A stretch of DNA of 64,000 nt from Aromatoleum tolulyticum (GTDB lineage Bacteria; Pseudomonadota; Gammaproteobacteria; Burkholderiales; Rhodocyclaceae): assembly GCF_900156155.1 (NCBI RefSeq), contig NZ_FTMD01000002.1, positions 181,622-245,621 of the forward strand. The letters run 5' to 3'. The position numbers and the translations under genes were made by a program. Of the stretch, positions 9,439 through 19,079 are shown piece after piece. A model generated the notes under the pieces. That model saw only the letters and a list, made by a program, of their open reading frames with translations, did no database searches and was not told the DNA's origin. How positions within the stretch are numbered: the first letter of the stretch is position 1; each line of letters begins with the position of its first letter.

Positions 9439-9915
9439 ATGAACGTCATGAACCGCGGAAAACTGCCTGCCTTCGCCGTCATCGCGACGGTTTTTGTCCT
9501 TGTCGCCCCCGCCTGCCCCGCGCAGGTGTTCAAGTGCGTGTCCGGCAGCGGGCAGGCAAGCTATCAGGCACTCCCGTGCGAAAATGACGGGGGGCGCATC
9601 GATCTCCCCGTGCGCGATCCCGCCCCGGGGGAGCAAGCGGCCGCGCGGACCCGGATGCGCAAGGAACAGGGTTTCGTCACCGACATCGAATCCGCGCGGG
9701 AAGCCGCGAGGCGCAGCGCACGGGCGGAGCAGAAGCAACGCGACGAGGAGCGGCAGGCACACGAAGCACGCTGCGCGAGCTATCAGGAACGTGCGGAACG
9801 GGCCGATGCGGACGCCAGAATGCACCTGCGGCGAAACCGCCACAAGCGCGACCACGAGCTGCGTGCGCGCACGCTGCGGGACCGCTACTTCAGCGAATGT
9901 TTTGCGGCCGATTGA
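9439..9915 (+). CDS. Exported DUF4124-like protein with charged coiled-coil tail
   Basis: 158 residues. An N-terminal signal peptide (hydrophobic about 10-26, cleavage likely after PAQ/CPA) is followed by a short domain with the DUF4124 look (FKCV then YQALPC, two cysteines likely disulfide-linked). The rest is a highly charged Arg/Glu/Ala-rich helix containing two more cysteines. Probably periplasmic; function unknown. It reads away from bzdR, so the region between 9249 and 9438 serves both genes. Only the signal peptide and domain similarity are supported. Confidence 0.78.
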   Translation: MNVMNRGKLPAFAVIATVFVLVAPACPAQVFKCVSGSGQASYQALPCENDGGRIDLPVRDPAPGEQAAARTRMRKEQGFVTDIESAREAARRSARAEQKQRDEERQAHEARCASYQERAERADADARMHLRRNRHKRDHELRARTLRDRYFSECFAAD

Positions 9916-10067
9916 AGGCCGGCCGCGCTCCTGCGCCGATACCCGGCCCCGCGTAGGCGGAGGCACCCCCGGTGCCCCCGGACGCGTCGAGCCCATCGGT
10001 CGGCATCGCTACTGCGCAACAGACGAACCCGGTAGTCCGTTCCGGCGCGGCCGGTGCATTGCCGGGT

Positions 10068-11138
10068 CTATCTGCCCGTCCTTTCCTCGACGATACGCCA
10101 CTTGCCCGCCACGTTGTCGAGCACCAGAGTCTTCTGATCAACGGACTTCAGGGCGTCGCTGCGATAGTCCTGGCGGAACTGTGCAACGGCACGACTTCCA
10201 TCGACCAGGATCTTCACGTCCGTGAGCTTCACGTCGATCGAAGACGCACCGCCGATCCGTTCCCGCCGCAAGGCGCGCCACTGCTCAACCTGACGGCCAT
10301 CGGCCGGACGGAAGTCGGAAGCGTAATGGTGCAGATAGGCGTCGATATTGCGCGCAGACCAGGCACTGGCCCATGCATCCAGCGCCTCCCGAACGGACGA
10401 CTCGGCACCCGGCGGGCTCGCCGGAGCAGGGTCCCCGGCGGACGCCGCCTCGCCTTGCCGCACATCCGCGCCGGACGCCTGCCCGACCACCGCCTGCGCG
10501 GGCTGGACCGGACTTGCCTTAAGAGGGCCCTTGGCCTCCGCCTCGTCGAACATGCGACCGATTCGCTCTGCTCCGATTCGCGCGGGATCGATGCTGTATG
10601 TCGTGAAATCCAGCAGTTCCGTGAGCGGCGTGCGCCCCTTCGCGTTGCGCAGACGCCCATCTGCACCGGCCTGGATCAGCGCATCGACGATTGCGGCATC
10701 CGACTCCCCGCGTGAGCGCATCGCCAGAAGGTGCATGGCGGAATTGCCCGCGGCGTCTGCGGCGTCGGGATTCGCACCGGCCGCCAGCAACGCTTCGACG
10801 ATGTCTTTGTCGCCACGCTGTACCGCATGATGGAGCGCCGTGCGTCCCGTAAGCGGCTTGCGTGGATCTGTCGCGGTGAGGTCGCCGCCCTCGGCAATGC
10901 GGGCGCGCACGCGGAACAGGTCGCCGCAGGCTGCAGCGTCGATCAGGTTGCGCGGCAACGGGCCCGACGGCGGGCAGGACACACGGGTGACGGGATGAAA
11001 ATCGGGCCGGAACGGTTTGACGAACGGACCGTTGCCAACCGTCGCGAGCGCCAGACCGGTGACGCCGAACAGCGCGATGCCGGCGAGACCCCTGACTACG
11101 CGCAGGTGTGCACGGCGATGCAAGGTTTCAGGTTGCAT
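10068..11138 (-). CDS. Exported ankyrin-repeat protein with C-terminal NTF2-like domain
   Basis: 356 residues from the ATG at 11138; the upstream extension to 11222 looks non-coding. A signal or anchor sequence lies near residues 15-33. About three ankyrin repeats follow (TGRTALHHAVQRGD, GNSAMHLLA, KGRTPLTELLD). A Pro/Ala/Gly-rich linker then leads to a C-terminal domain (about 245-356) of the NTF2/SnoaL type found in L,D-transpeptidase-associated envelope proteins (WASAWSARNIDAY, FRQDYRSD). A periplasmic protein-interaction role is likely; the partner is unknown. Confidence 0.8.
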   Translation of the reverse strand: MQPETLHRRAHLRVVRGLAGIALFGVTGLALATVGNGPFVKPFRPDFHPVTRVSCPPSGPLPRNLIDAAACGDLFRVRARIAEGGDLTATDPRKPLTGRTALHHAVQRGDKDIVEALLAAGANPDAADAAGNSAMHLLAMRSRGESDAAIVDALIQAGADGRLRNAKGRTPLTELLDFTTYSIDPARIGAERIGRMFDEAEAKGPLKASPVQPAQAVVGQASGADVRQGEAASAGDPAPASPPGAESSVREALDAWASAWSARNIDAYLHHYASDFRPADGRQVEQWRALRRERIGGASSIDVKLTDVKILVDGSRAVAQFRQDYRSDALKSVDQKTLVLDNVAGKWRIVEERTGR

Positions 11139-11289
11139 TTTGTTACCGATAGCGGGAGGGGGCGATTCTAGCAAATGCCGGGCGGTGGCTTGCACGCGCG
11201 ATCGCCCCGATCTGCCGCGCAAACCGGGAAATTGCCGACGTTTTGATCGTCGTCAAACGCGCTCGCGCTGCAGGAGGCCCGAAATGCAG

Positions 11290-11312
11290 CGGGGGCGCCC
11301 GCTGCGCCCCCG
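11290..11312 (-). terminator. Possible gltX terminator
   Basis: A 9-bp perfect stem (CGGGGGCGC with GCGCCCCCG) and 5-base loop lie about 50 bp after the gltX stop. The tail has only a short T-run. Confidence 0.5.
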
Positions 11313-11364
11313 TTGGAAACGAGTGTCGGAGGCACCGCCCGCAGGCGGCATCCTCCTGCAACCG

Positions 11365-12762
11365 TCAGACGTAGCGCGCCATGCGCGCGAGCACGCGCTC
11401 GCGCCCGAGAACCTCGAGCACGGCGTCGATTGCCGGGGTCTGGGCCACGCCCAGGGTCGCAACGCGGAGCGGAATCGCCACCTGGGGCATCTTCAGGCCA
11501 TGCTCGGCCATCGTGTCCTTGATGGCCTGATTGAGGGCCGACTTCTCCCACGTGGCGGCTGCGAGGCGAGCCTTCAGGCCCGCGAGCGCCGGGCGCGACA
11601 CCTCCGTCAGGTGCTGGGCCACAAGCTCGGGGGCAGGATGAACCTCGACGCAATAGAGCTCCGTCGAGTCGGCCAGCTCGTTGAGGTTGGCAACCCGGTC
11701 CTTGTACAGGGCGACAACCGCTTCGATGGCGGGCCCGGCTTCGGGATCTACGCCGCGGCGTGCGAGACGGCGCGCAACCTCTGCCGCGAGGCGGGCATTG
11801 TCGGCCTGCTTGATGTAGTGGGCATTGAGCCAGTTGAGCTTCTCGGTGTTGAACTGCGCGGCCGACGGCGTGATGTGGTCGAGATCGAACCATTCGACGA
11901 ATTGCTCGCGCGAGAAGATCTCGTCATCGCCGTGGCTCCAGCCCAGTCGGCCGAGGTAATTCACGACCGCCTCCGGCAGATAGCCGTCGTCGTCGTACTG
12001 CATCACGCTCACCGCGCCATGCCGCTTCGACAGCTTGGTGCCGTCGTCGCCGAGGATCATCGACAGGTGGGCGTACAGCGGCACCTGGGCGCCGAGCGCC
12101 TGCAGGATGTTGATCTGCCGCGGGGTGTTGTTGACGTGGTCGTCGCCACGGATGACGTGGGTGATGCCCATGTCGAGGTCGTCGACGACGACGCAGAAGT
12201 TGTAGGTCGGGGTGCCGTCGGCGCGCGCGATCACGAGATCGTCGAGCTCGGTGTTGGCGATCTCGATGCGTCCCTTGACCAGATCGTCCCAGGCAACGAC
12301 GCCTTCGGCGGGATTGCGGAAGCGCACGACCGGCTTCACGCCCTCGGGCGGCGTCGGCAGGACCTTGCCCGCCTCCGGGCGCCAGCGGCCGTCGTAGCGC
12401 GGCTTCTCGCCGCGCGCGCGCTGCTCCTCGCGGATGCGGTCCAGCTCCTCCGGCGAGGTATAGCAGTGATAGGCGGTGCCGGCGGCCAGCATCTGCTGGA
12501 TGACTTCCTTGTACCGCTCCATCCGCTGCATCTGATAGAACGGGCCTTCGTCGGCATCGAGCCCCAGCCAGGCCATGCCGTCGAGGATCGCCTGCACCGC
12601 TTCGGGCGTCGAGCGCGCGACATCGGTATCCTCGATGCGGAGGATGAAGGTGCCGCCGTGACGACGCGCAAAGGCCCACGAGAAGAGCGCGGTACGCGCG
12701 CCGCCGATATGGAGGTAGCCGGTGGGGCTGGGTGCGAAACGGGTGCGAACGTTGGAAGCCAT
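11365..12762 (-). CDS. gltX: Glutamate--tRNA ligase
   Basis: 465 residues, the usual bacterial length. A class I synthetase with the HIGH-type motif in the first 20 residues ([11 protein letters not shown]) and the KMSKS-type motif (TKLSKRHG). It charges tRNA-Glu with glutamate in the cytoplasm. The start at 12762 gives the standard [16 protein letters not shown]-terminus; the frame upstream is not conserved-looking. It lies downstream of the tRNA-Val pair on the same strand, separated by a strong terminator, so it has its own promoter. Confidence 0.97.
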   Translation of the reverse strand: MASNVRTRFAPSPTGYLHIGGARTALFSWAFARRHGGTFILRIEDTDVARSTPEAVQAILDGMAWLGLDADEGPFYQMQRMERYKEVIQQMLAAGTAYHCYTSPEELDRIREEQRARGEKPRYDGRWRPEAGKVLPTPPEGVKPVVRFRNPAEGVVAWDDLVKGRIEIANTELDDLVIARADGTPTYNFCVVVDDLDMGITHVIRGDDHVNNTPRQINILQALGAQVPLYAHLSMILGDDGTKLSKRHGAVSVMQYDDDGYLPEAVVNYLGRLGWSHGDDEIFSREQFVEWFDLDHITPSAAQFNTEKLNWLNAHYIKQADNARLAAEVARRLARRGVDPEAGPAIEAVVALYKDRVANLNELADSTELYCVEVHPAPELVAQHLTEVSRPALAGLKARLAAATWEKSALNQAIKDTMAEHGLKMPQVAIPLRVATLGVAQTPAIDAVLEVLGRERVLARMARYV

Positions 12763-12865
12763 CGATGAGGACTCTGGACCGGATCTAAAGACGCGGATTC
12801 TACGCCATCGCCCCGCCTCCACGGCGCGGAGGCGATGACGGGAGCAATCCGCACGCAAAAGAACA

Positions 12866-12895
12866 AAGGCCCTGAAACCGAAGCTCCAGGGCCTT
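12866..12895 (-). terminator. Rho-independent terminator after the tRNA-Val genes
   Basis: A 9-bp stem AAGGCCCTG/CAGGGCCTT is followed on the minus strand by TTTGTTCTTTTG, a convincing U-rich tail. It starts 7 bp after the CCA end of the second tRNA. Confidence 0.85.
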
Positions 12896-12901
12896 GCATT
12901 G

Positions 12902-12976
12902 TGGTGGGCGGTACTGGGATCGAACCAGTGACCCCTGCCGTGTGAAGGCAGTGCTCTACCGCTGAGCTAACCGCCC
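12902..12976 (-). tRNA. tRNA-Val (anticodon CAC), second copy
   Basis: 75 nt including encoded CCA. A 7-bp acceptor stem (GGGCGGT/ACCGCCC), anticodon stem CTGCC/GGCAG with loop TTCACAC, giving anticodon CAC, and a standard GGTTCGATC T-loop. It reads Val codon GUG. It appears identical to the copy at 13004-13078 and is co-transcribed with it. Confidence 0.96.
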
Positions 12977-13003
12977 GGAATTCCGCGCGTCTTCGTCATC
13001 GAC

Positions 13004-13078
13004 TGGTGGGCGGTACTGGGATCGAACCAGTGACCCCTGCCGTGTGAAGGCAGTGCTCTACCGCTGAGCTAACCGCCC
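13004..13078 (-). tRNA. tRNA-Val (anticodon CAC), first copy
   Basis: 75 nt including CCA, same sequence and cloverleaf as the copy 27 bp downstream. It lies about 12 bp after the predicted transcription start of a strong sigma-70 promoter, so the pair is one short transcript ending at the terminator near 12866-12895. Confidence 0.96.
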
Positions 13079-13097
13079 AGTGTGGCGAAGAGGCGCG

Positions 13098-13127
13098 ATT
13101 GTAGAGGGACGGGAATTCCTTCGTCAA
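13098..13127 (-). promoter_or_regulatory. Sigma-70 promoter of the tRNA-Val pair
   Basis: TTGACG (13122-13127) and TACAAT (13098-13103) on the minus strand with an 18-bp spacer, the start falling about a dozen bases before the tRNA 5' end. Confidence 0.8.
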
Positions 13128-13299
13128 GCATGCGACGAGACTTTGCGAAGAAGCATCCGTTCGGCGCCGCTTCATGGGCGGTTTCGCCGCCCGGATCGCG
13201 GCGCATGCCTTCGCGGTCTCGCGGCGAGGCCCCGAGTCATGCCAGAATCGTGCTGCGTCCCTCGACGGACGATGCAGAGAAAATAACGAGGAGACATCG

Positions 13300-13809
13300 A
13301 TGGGAGTGGTTTTCGCCAAGACGGCGAACGGGCAGGATGAAATTTCCAGCCGCGCCGGGGGACTGTCGCCCCGCGTGCGCCGGGTGCTGATTCTGGTGGA
13401 CGGCCGGAAGACGGTTACCGAACTTCGCGAGCTGGTGGCGGCCGACGATCTGACCCACACGCTGGGTGCGCTCGAGGAGCTCGGCCTGATCGAGGTGCGC
13501 AAGGCGGATTCGGCGGGCGGCGGGGGCGACGAGCCTGCCGGCGCCCTGCCTTCGATCACGGCCTTCCGCGAGCTGCCGGCGAATCGCCAGCCGAAGGAAC
13601 TCGAGATGGCGCGCAACTTCATGATCAACACGCTGAAGAACTTCTGCAGCCTGTACGGCCCCATCTCGCTGATGAGCAATATCAACGCCGCATCCTCGCA
13701 CGAGGAGCTGCGCGAACTTTACCCGGAGTGGTACCGGCTCATCGTCGATAGCCGCTCCGGCCGGCGCAGCGCGGAAAACCTGCGCAAGGATCTGCTGAAG
13801 GTGCTCTGA
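13300..13809 (+). CDS. Conserved hypothetical protein, winged-helix-like N-terminal part
   Basis: 169 residues from an ATG with a GAGGAG Shine-Dalgarno. The N-terminal half (SPRVRRVLILVDGRKTVTEL, then LGALEELGLIEV) looks like a small helical or winged-helix module, followed by a Gly/Ser-rich linker and a helical C-terminal part (about 85-169). No family name is recognised. It converges on the HDOD gene, with stop codons 15 bp apart. A regulatory role is a guess from fold appearance only. Confidence 0.75.
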   Translation: MGVVFAKTANGQDEISSRAGGLSPRVRRVLILVDGRKTVTELRELVAADDLTHTLGALEELGLIEVRKADSAGGGGDEPAGALPSITAFRELPANRQPKELEMARNFMINTLKNFCSLYGPISLMSNINAASSHEELRELYPEWYRLIVDSRSGRRSAENLRKDLLKVL

Positions 13810-13823
13810 GACGGCGATTCAGT

Positions 13824-14759
13824 TCAGTCCACCCATGACGATGGCAGGGCCGTGATCGCGGGCTTGGGAAGGCGCACGAGATCGGTCCACATCGGGAGTT
13901 CGGCCAGCGCATCGGTTGCGAGCTTGCGCGTTTCTTCCGGCGTCAGGTCGAGGATGGCCGCGCGCAGGTAGATCGTCGCCACCGAATCCGGATCGGGCTG
14001 GGCGGCCAGGCAGGTATCGGCGAGCTTCGTCGCCAGCTGCAGGCCGCAGGCGAGACGATAGGAACGGGAATCGGGCTCGAAGCCGCCGCCCTCGGGATCG
14101 CATTGCCAGTAGACGACGTCGGCGAGCGAAGTCGGCAGCCCCCAATCGGCCAGCAGGACTGCCGACAACTCGTGCCGGTCGAAGCCGAAGGTGGCGACCT
14201 CGACCGTTTCGACTGGATCCGTACCCCGTGCGGCTTGCTCCAGCGTGAGGTCGTAGGTCGCCGGCGCACCCGTGGCGAACGCGAGCGTGCCGATCTCGCT
14301 CAGCAGACCCAGCGTGAACGCTTCGGACGCAGGCAGATCGCCGCGGTGGTGCGCCAATGTTTCCATGACGGCCGCGGTGAGCAGCGACGAGGTCCAGAAG
14401 GCGTTGTAGTTGAAGCGTTTCGAGGTCACCTTCGGGCGATTCGTAACCAGCGACAGCGCGACGGCGTGGGCGCGCACGATGTTCATGCCCAGCCGGATGA
14501 CAGCCTGCTGCAGGTCGAGCGAACGTTCCGTGCGGCCGAAACGCGCAGCGGAAGCGGCACGCAGGACAAAGCCCGACAGTGCGGGGTCGGAGCGGATCAC
14601 GCGCACGACGGCGTCGATGCGCACCTCGGGATCTCGTGCGAGCTCGATAAGTTTCAGCGCCGCTCCGCGCGGGCTGGGCAGCTCGTCGGCCGCGAGCAGG
14701 AAGTCCCGGATGCTTCCGGTCACCTGGCCGCGGTCTCGCTGGTTGCTGGCTGAATTCAT
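13824..14759 (-). CDS. HDOD-domain protein
   Basis: 311 residues, mostly an HDOD domain (about 15-220; LPSPRGAALKLIELARDP, IRSDPALSGFVLRAASA, AVIRLGMNIVRA, FTLGLLSEIGTLAF). HDOD proteins are non-catalytic relatives of HD phosphohydrolases, often linked to two-component and c-di-GMP signalling. The start at 14759 has an AGAGG upstream; an ATG six bases earlier is possible. It follows the DUF1631 gene on the same strand by about 110 bp. Confidence 0.85.
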   Translation of the reverse strand: MNSASNQRDRGQVTGSIRDFLLAADELPSPRGAALKLIELARDPEVRIDAVVRVIRSDPALSGFVLRAASAARFGRTERSLDLQQAVIRLGMNIVRAHAVALSLVTNRPKVTSKRFNYNAFWTSSLLTAAVMETLAHHRGDLPASEAFTLGLLSEIGTLAFATGAPATYDLTLEQAARGTDPVETVEVATFGFDRHELSAVLLADWGLPTSLADVVYWQCDPEGGGFEPDSRSYRLACGLQLATKLADTCLAAQPDPDSVATIYLRAAILDLTPEETRKLATDALAELPMWTDLVRLPKPAITALPSSWVD

Positions 14760-14872
14760 TCCCATTACCTCTAGTGCAGCGCAGTCGGGCAAGGCATTTC
14801 GCTGTATCGTCCGCGCGATGGCCCGACTGCTGGATTCTCTTTCATTTCGTGCCGATTCGAGCGTCCCGGCGG

Positions 14873-17008
14873 TCAGCCCCGCAATTCGTCGAGCACATCA
14901 TCCACGACGCGATCCAGGAGGGGTTCCTGATCGGCAGTCGATGCCTCCCCGTTCGAGAAGCGCCGCGTGAGTTCCGCCCGCGTCAGGGCAAGCGCGCGCT
15001 GCCCCTGCCGGTTCGCGAACAGGTACATGGTCCGTGCGGGACTGATCCAGGTGAGGCGTACGCGACGGACCTCACCGGATTCGTCCCTCAGTTCCACCCA
15101 GCTCCCGCGGGTGAGAAGATCGAGCTCCAGCATCTCGGGCGTGGGCTCTTCTCCGATGGGCTGAAGGCCGGGCAACGGTCCGGTGGGCCGCGCCGGTGCG
15201 TTCGGTGCGGGGGGCACCGGAGCCGGCGCGGTTGCGACCGGGGCTTTCAGGGCTGCGGCATGGCATCGGACCAGCTCCGAAAAGAATGCCTTCTGGCGTG
15301 CTTCGTCTATGCCCGCCCCCGTCATGCTCGCCTTCAGGTTGCGCAGGATCGCCGGGAGCTGCTTTACCATGCGCTGGCGTTCTTCCATGCTCTGCTTGGG
15401 AAGGACGCTCCACACGAGTTCGCCGACCGCGGCGATCGCATTGGTCCAGCGCTCGCTGTTGGCCGGCGGCGCGGTCGTGGCGCCGCTCTCAAGGGCGGCA
15501 TGCGCGAGCACCCGCGTCCACGTGTCGCGGATGAAATCGCGCACGACGGCAGGTACGTCCTCGTTCGCGAGGTGAGCGGCGAGCGCGTCCTCGCCGACCT
15601 GGCGGGCGAGGTCGACGCGTTCGCGTTCCTTGAGGCGCTCGGTCAGCGTCGCCGCGCGTGCGTCCGCATAGCGTTCCTGCTCGGCGAGGTAGTTCTCGAG
15701 CTCCTGCAGGCAGCTCGCGAAGACGCTGGGGTCGTCCGCGAACTGGTTCTGTATGCGGACGACGATGCCTTCGGCGATGCGGTAGAGGGAGCTGTCCTCG
15801 CTCAGCGGGCCGTCCCACGTGACGCTTGCCTGTGCCAGGGAGTTGATCAGCCGGCGCGCCGGGTGGGTGCGGTTGGAGAAGAAGCCGTGATCCATCATCG
15901 CCAGCTTCAGGACGGGGATCTGCAGGCGGCCGATCAGCCCCTTCATGGCGTCGGGAACGCGCGAGTCGTCGAAGATGTAGTCGAACAGCGTGGCGACGAC
16001 GTCGATGACGATGCCGTCGACGGAACTCGCCTGCTTGCTGAGGCCGGCTTCGATCAGTGCGCTGATGACGTTGCCGCTGGTTTGGCCGTCGGCCGGAAGC
16101 GCGAAGCTTTGCCCGCCGAACTGCAGGTCGCCCCGCCCCTGTTGCAGGCCGTCGAGCAACTGCATGAGGTCGACCGTACCCGCGCGCTGGCGCCAGTCGG
16201 CCCTTTCGGCGGCAGCGGTCCTGGCCGTGAAGATCTGTTTCACGACATCGGCGGGATCGGGGTCTCCCGGCAGCGTTGCGCTCTTGCGCACGGCCATGCG
16301 CTGCGAGGCCTTGCCGCGCCGCGCACGCGGCCGGACGTTGGGCATGACGCGCCGTGCTACGAGCAGCGCATTGACATCGTGATATACGGTGGAAAGTTCT
16401 CCCGCCAGCCGGCCGATCAGCAGTTCGAGCGCGGTTGCGCGCAGTCCGCCGGACCCTTCCTGACTCCAGCAGATGTTCTTCAACGCTTCGCAGATTGCGG
16501 TCGGACCGATGGGGTTCGTGGCGTTGTCGATGTCGCTTTCGCCAAGCATGAAGGCGACCCGGGTCTGCAGGTCCTGATTCTCGGCTTCGCACGCTCTTTC
16601 GAGACGGGTTGCCAGGTTCTTCACGGCCAGGGTTTCGTCGATCTCGGTCTCGTCGACGAGCGAAAGTTCCGGAAAGAAGCCGTTTTCGCTCTCGTAGAAC
16701 GAGTCGCCGACGTTCGAGGTCTTCGCGCGCTCCTGGAATTGATCCTCGAAGCCGGAGCTGAAGGCGCGATCGATATCGGCACCGATGCCGCGCAGGAGCA
16801 CCTGTAGCTCGATCAGCTTCTGCGCCTCTTCCGCATTCTTTGTGCCCATTCGGCGAGCCTGGATTTGATCGCCGACCTCGCCGACAGCCCGGGCGAGCGC
16901 TTCGCGTACGCGCTGGCTGACGAAGTCGCGGCATTCGAGCAGAACCCCCTGATGCGGACGGAACGCATCGGAAGCTCCGGTCTGGCGCGATGGTTGTAGG
17001 GTAGTCAC
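14873..17008 (-). CDS. DUF1631-family protein
   Basis: About 711 residues. The long helical protein has the conserved parts of DUF1631 (N-terminal VLLECRDFVSQRVREAL, central SRVPDAMKGLIGRLQIPVLK, C-terminal GSWVELRDESG with VRLTWISPA, which looks PilZ-like). I chose a GTG at 17008 with GGAG seven bases upstream; a TTG at 17041 would add 11 residues. The family is common in beta/gammaproteobacteria and of unknown biochemical function. The PilZ-like C-terminal strand pattern (about 610-680) would fit a c-di-GMP link, but key PilZ arginines are not evident to me. Confidence 0.82.
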   Translation of the reverse strand: MTTLQPSRQTGASDAFRPHQGVLLECRDFVSQRVREALARAVGEVGDQIQARRMGTKNAEEAQKLIELQVLLRGIGADIDRAFSSGFEDQFQERAKTSNVGDSFYESENGFFPELSLVDETEIDETLAVKNLATRLERACEAENQDLQTRVAFMLGESDIDNATNPIGPTAICEALKNICWSQEGSGGLRATALELLIGRLAGELSTVYHDVNALLVARRVMPNVRPRARRGKASQRMAVRKSATLPGDPDPADVVKQIFTARTAAAERADWRQRAGTVDLMQLLDGLQQGRGDLQFGGQSFALPADGQTSGNVISALIEAGLSKQASSVDGIVIDVVATLFDYIFDDSRVPDAMKGLIGRLQIPVLKLAMMDHGFFSNRTHPARRLINSLAQASVTWDGPLSEDSSLYRIAEGIVVRIQNQFADDPSVFASCLQELENYLAEQERYADARAATLTERLKERERVDLARQVGEDALAAHLANEDVPAVVRDFIRDTWTRVLAHAALESGATTAPPANSERWTNAIAAVGELVWSVLPKQSMEERQRMVKQLPAILRNLKASMTGAGIDEARQKAFFSELVRCHAAALKAPVATAPAPVPPAPNAPARPTGPLPGLQPIGEEPTPEMLELDLLTRGSWVELRDESGEVRRVRLTWISPARTMYLFANRQGQRALALTRAELTRRFSNGEASTADQEPLLDRVVDDVLDELRG

Positions 17009-17207
17009 GAGATGCTCCGCTTCGATGGCGGTACGGGACAATGGCGATTACTGCCGCCGGACTGGGGGCGAATCTTAAACTCGATCAGTTTGACACATTT
17101 TATCCGCCCCTTCGATGCTTCAAACCACGCTGCGACGCGGCATTCCGACGACCGGTCCGCGTGCGGGCACGAATGGCAGGCGCGTACCGGCGCATGGACG
17201 CCTTCTT

Positions 17208-17213
17208 TATAAT
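17208..17213 (+). promoter_or_regulatory. -10 element upstream of the thioesterase gene
   Basis: A perfect TATAAT within TTTATAATTACGG, about 37 bp before the ATG at 17250. No clear -35 is visible. Confidence 0.5.
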
Positions 17214-17249
17214 TACGGCTCCGCAAGTGATCTCTTTAGCGATTTCCCC

Positions 17250-17678
17250 ATGCCACGAATCAAGGTCGAGCTGCCCGAACGTTTTTCCTTCGCAATCGAA
17301 ATCCCGGTGCAAGCACTGCATATCAATGGCGCCGGCCATGTCGACAATGCACAGATGGTGGTTCTGATTTCGGGCGCACGCGAGGCTTTTTTTGTCGGTC
17401 TCGGCTACAACCAGAACAATGTCGAAGGGCTCGGCACGGTCATTACCGATGCCGCATTCCAGTACATGTCGGAAGCCTTCGAGGGTGAGACGCTGGTCTT
17501 CCGGCTCGCTGCGAACGACTTCAACAGGTATGGCGGCGACATCGTCTGCCGCGTCAGCGAGCGCGAGAGCGGGCGCGAAGTTGCACGGGCCAAGCTGGGT
17601 TTCGTGTTTTTCGACTACACGACGCGCAAGGTGGCGCCGATTCCTCCGCGCTTCCTCGAACGGGTGGCCGCCGCCTGA
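17250..17678 (+). CDS. Acyl-CoA thioesterase, 4HBT hotdog family
   Basis: 142 residues with the hotdog pattern: a central helix after INGAGHVDNAQMVVLISGAREAFF and a following strand set (FRLAANDFNRYGGDIVCRVSE). The HVDNA segment corresponds to the substrate-binding/catalytic helix start of 4HBT enzymes (usually MNN or ND). It hydrolyses acyl-CoA or related thioesters; the substrate is not deducible. Monocistronic, convergent with the sugar dehydrogenase gene (16 bp between stops). Confidence 0.82.
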   Translation: MPRIKVELPERFSFAIEIPVQALHINGAGHVDNAQMVVLISGAREAFFVGLGYNQNNVEGLGTVITDAAFQYMSEAFEGETLVFRLAANDFNRYGGDIVCRVSERESGREVARAKLGFVFFDYTTRKVAPIPPRFLERVAAA

Positions 17679-17693
17679 AACGGCACCCGGGAT

Positions 17694-18884
17694 TCAGCCC
17701 GGATCGAGGCGCAGGATCCGCCCCTCCGACTCGTCGAGGAGGTAGAGCTTGCCGTCCGGCCCCTGGCGCACGTCGCGGATGCGGCTGCCCAGCTCGGTCA
17801 GCAGCCGCTCCTCGCGGATGAACTTTTCGCCATCCAGTTCGATCCGCACGAGGAGTTGCCCGCGCAGGGCGCCGACGAAGAGGTTGCCCTTCCACTTCGG
17901 AAACACGTCGCCCGTATAGAAGGTCATCCCCGACGGTGCGATCGACGGGACCCAGTACCTGACCGGCGGTATGACGTCGGCACGTTGCGTCCCCTCCCCT
18001 ATGCTGAATCCGCTGACGTATTCCTTGCCGTACGTGATCACCGGCCAGCCGTAATTGGCTCCGGCACGGACGACATTGACCTCGTCGCCGCCCTGCGGTC
18101 CGTGCTCGTGCGCCCACAGCTTGCCGGTGACCGGGTGCAGCGCCGCGCCCTGCACGTTGCGGTGACCGTAGGACCAGATTTCGGGCAATGCGCCGGTCTT
18201 GCCGACGAACGGGTTGCCGGGCGGAATGCCGCCGTCGGGCCGGATCCGGACGATCTTGCCGAGATGGCTGCCCGTGTCCTGGGCACTGTCGCGGTAGGCG
18301 TGGCGGTCGCCCAGCGTGACGAAGAGGTTGCCGTCGCGGTCGAACACGAGTCGCGATCCCCAATGATTGCGACCATCCGGATCGTCGCGCTGGGCGAACA
18401 CGACCTCGACGTTGTGCAGGCTGCGGGAGGATTCGTCCAGCCGCGCCCGGGCAACGGCGGTGCGGGCGCCTTTCTGGGTCGGCTGCGCAAAGGACAGCCA
18501 GATGAGGCGGTCGCGCGCGAAATCCGGCCCGACGACGACGTCGAGCAATCCGCCCTGCCCGGCTGCATGCACGCGCGGAACGTTCTGGACCGGCGCCGAC
18601 AGCTTGCCGTCCGGCGTCACGACGCGCAGTCGCCCCGGGCGTTCGGTGACGAGCATGTTGCCGTCGGGCAGGAAGGCGAGCGACCAGGGGGTTTCGAGCC
18701 CGCGCGCGACTTCGGTGACGCGGACCGGCCCTGCCTCGCTGCGGACCACCGTCTGCGCGCTTGTCACAGGCGGCAGGCAAAGGACGGAAAACATCAGCAC
18801 AGAGCCGATGCAGCGCGCAAGACGCGTGTTGCGGCCGGAGGTAGCTGCGCCTGGCGTGGTGCGAAGCGATGAGAACCGCGTCAT
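17694..18884 (-). CDS. PQQ-dependent soluble sugar dehydrogenase (YliI/Asd-like)
   Basis: 396 residues from the ATG at 18884, preceded by GGGGAG. A signal peptide of about 43 residues (cleavage near TSA-QT) indicates a periplasmic beta-propeller. Family motifs: ETPWSLAFLPDG, RNVQGAALHP, EHGPQGGDEVN, GANYGWP and RIRDVRQGPDGKLYL, all typical of PQQ-dependent aldose sugar dehydrogenases (E. coli YliI type). It oxidises aldoses to lactones with electrons passing to the periplasmic electron carriers. No PQQ synthesis genes are in this window. Confidence 0.9.
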   Translation of the reverse strand: MTRFSSLRTTPGAATSGRNTRLARCIGSVLMFSVLCLPPVTSAQTVVRSEAGPVRVTEVARGLETPWSLAFLPDGNMLVTERPGRLRVVTPDGKLSAPVQNVPRVHAAGQGGLLDVVVGPDFARDRLIWLSFAQPTQKGARTAVARARLDESSRSLHNVEVVFAQRDDPDGRNHWGSRLVFDRDGNLFVTLGDRHAYRDSAQDTGSHLGKIVRIRPDGGIPPGNPFVGKTGALPEIWSYGHRNVQGAALHPVTGKLWAHEHGPQGGDEVNVVRAGANYGWPVITYGKEYVSGFSIGEGTQRADVIPPVRYWVPSIAPSGMTFYTGDVFPKWKGNLFVGALRGQLLVRIELDGEKFIREERLLTELGSRIRDVRQGPDGKLYLLDESEGRILRLDPG

Positions 18885-19079
18885 GGAATCTCCCCTATCC
18901 GTTCGAATAATCGGTAGCCGGCCCGCCGCGAATCCGGGTGGCAATTTGACGGGCATCAATGAGACGCCGGGCGCGCTGCTGAGATCCTTGCGATATGAAC
19001 GAAGTTGTCGGATGGCGCCCCACCCGACGCGCGGCGCTCGACAAAGAGCGCCAACACACAAAAGGATAAGAGGTCTCGA

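Noticed and set aside
14774..16807. 677-residue plus-strand open frame
   Set aside because: Antisense to the DUF1631 gene, a shadow caused by high GC content.
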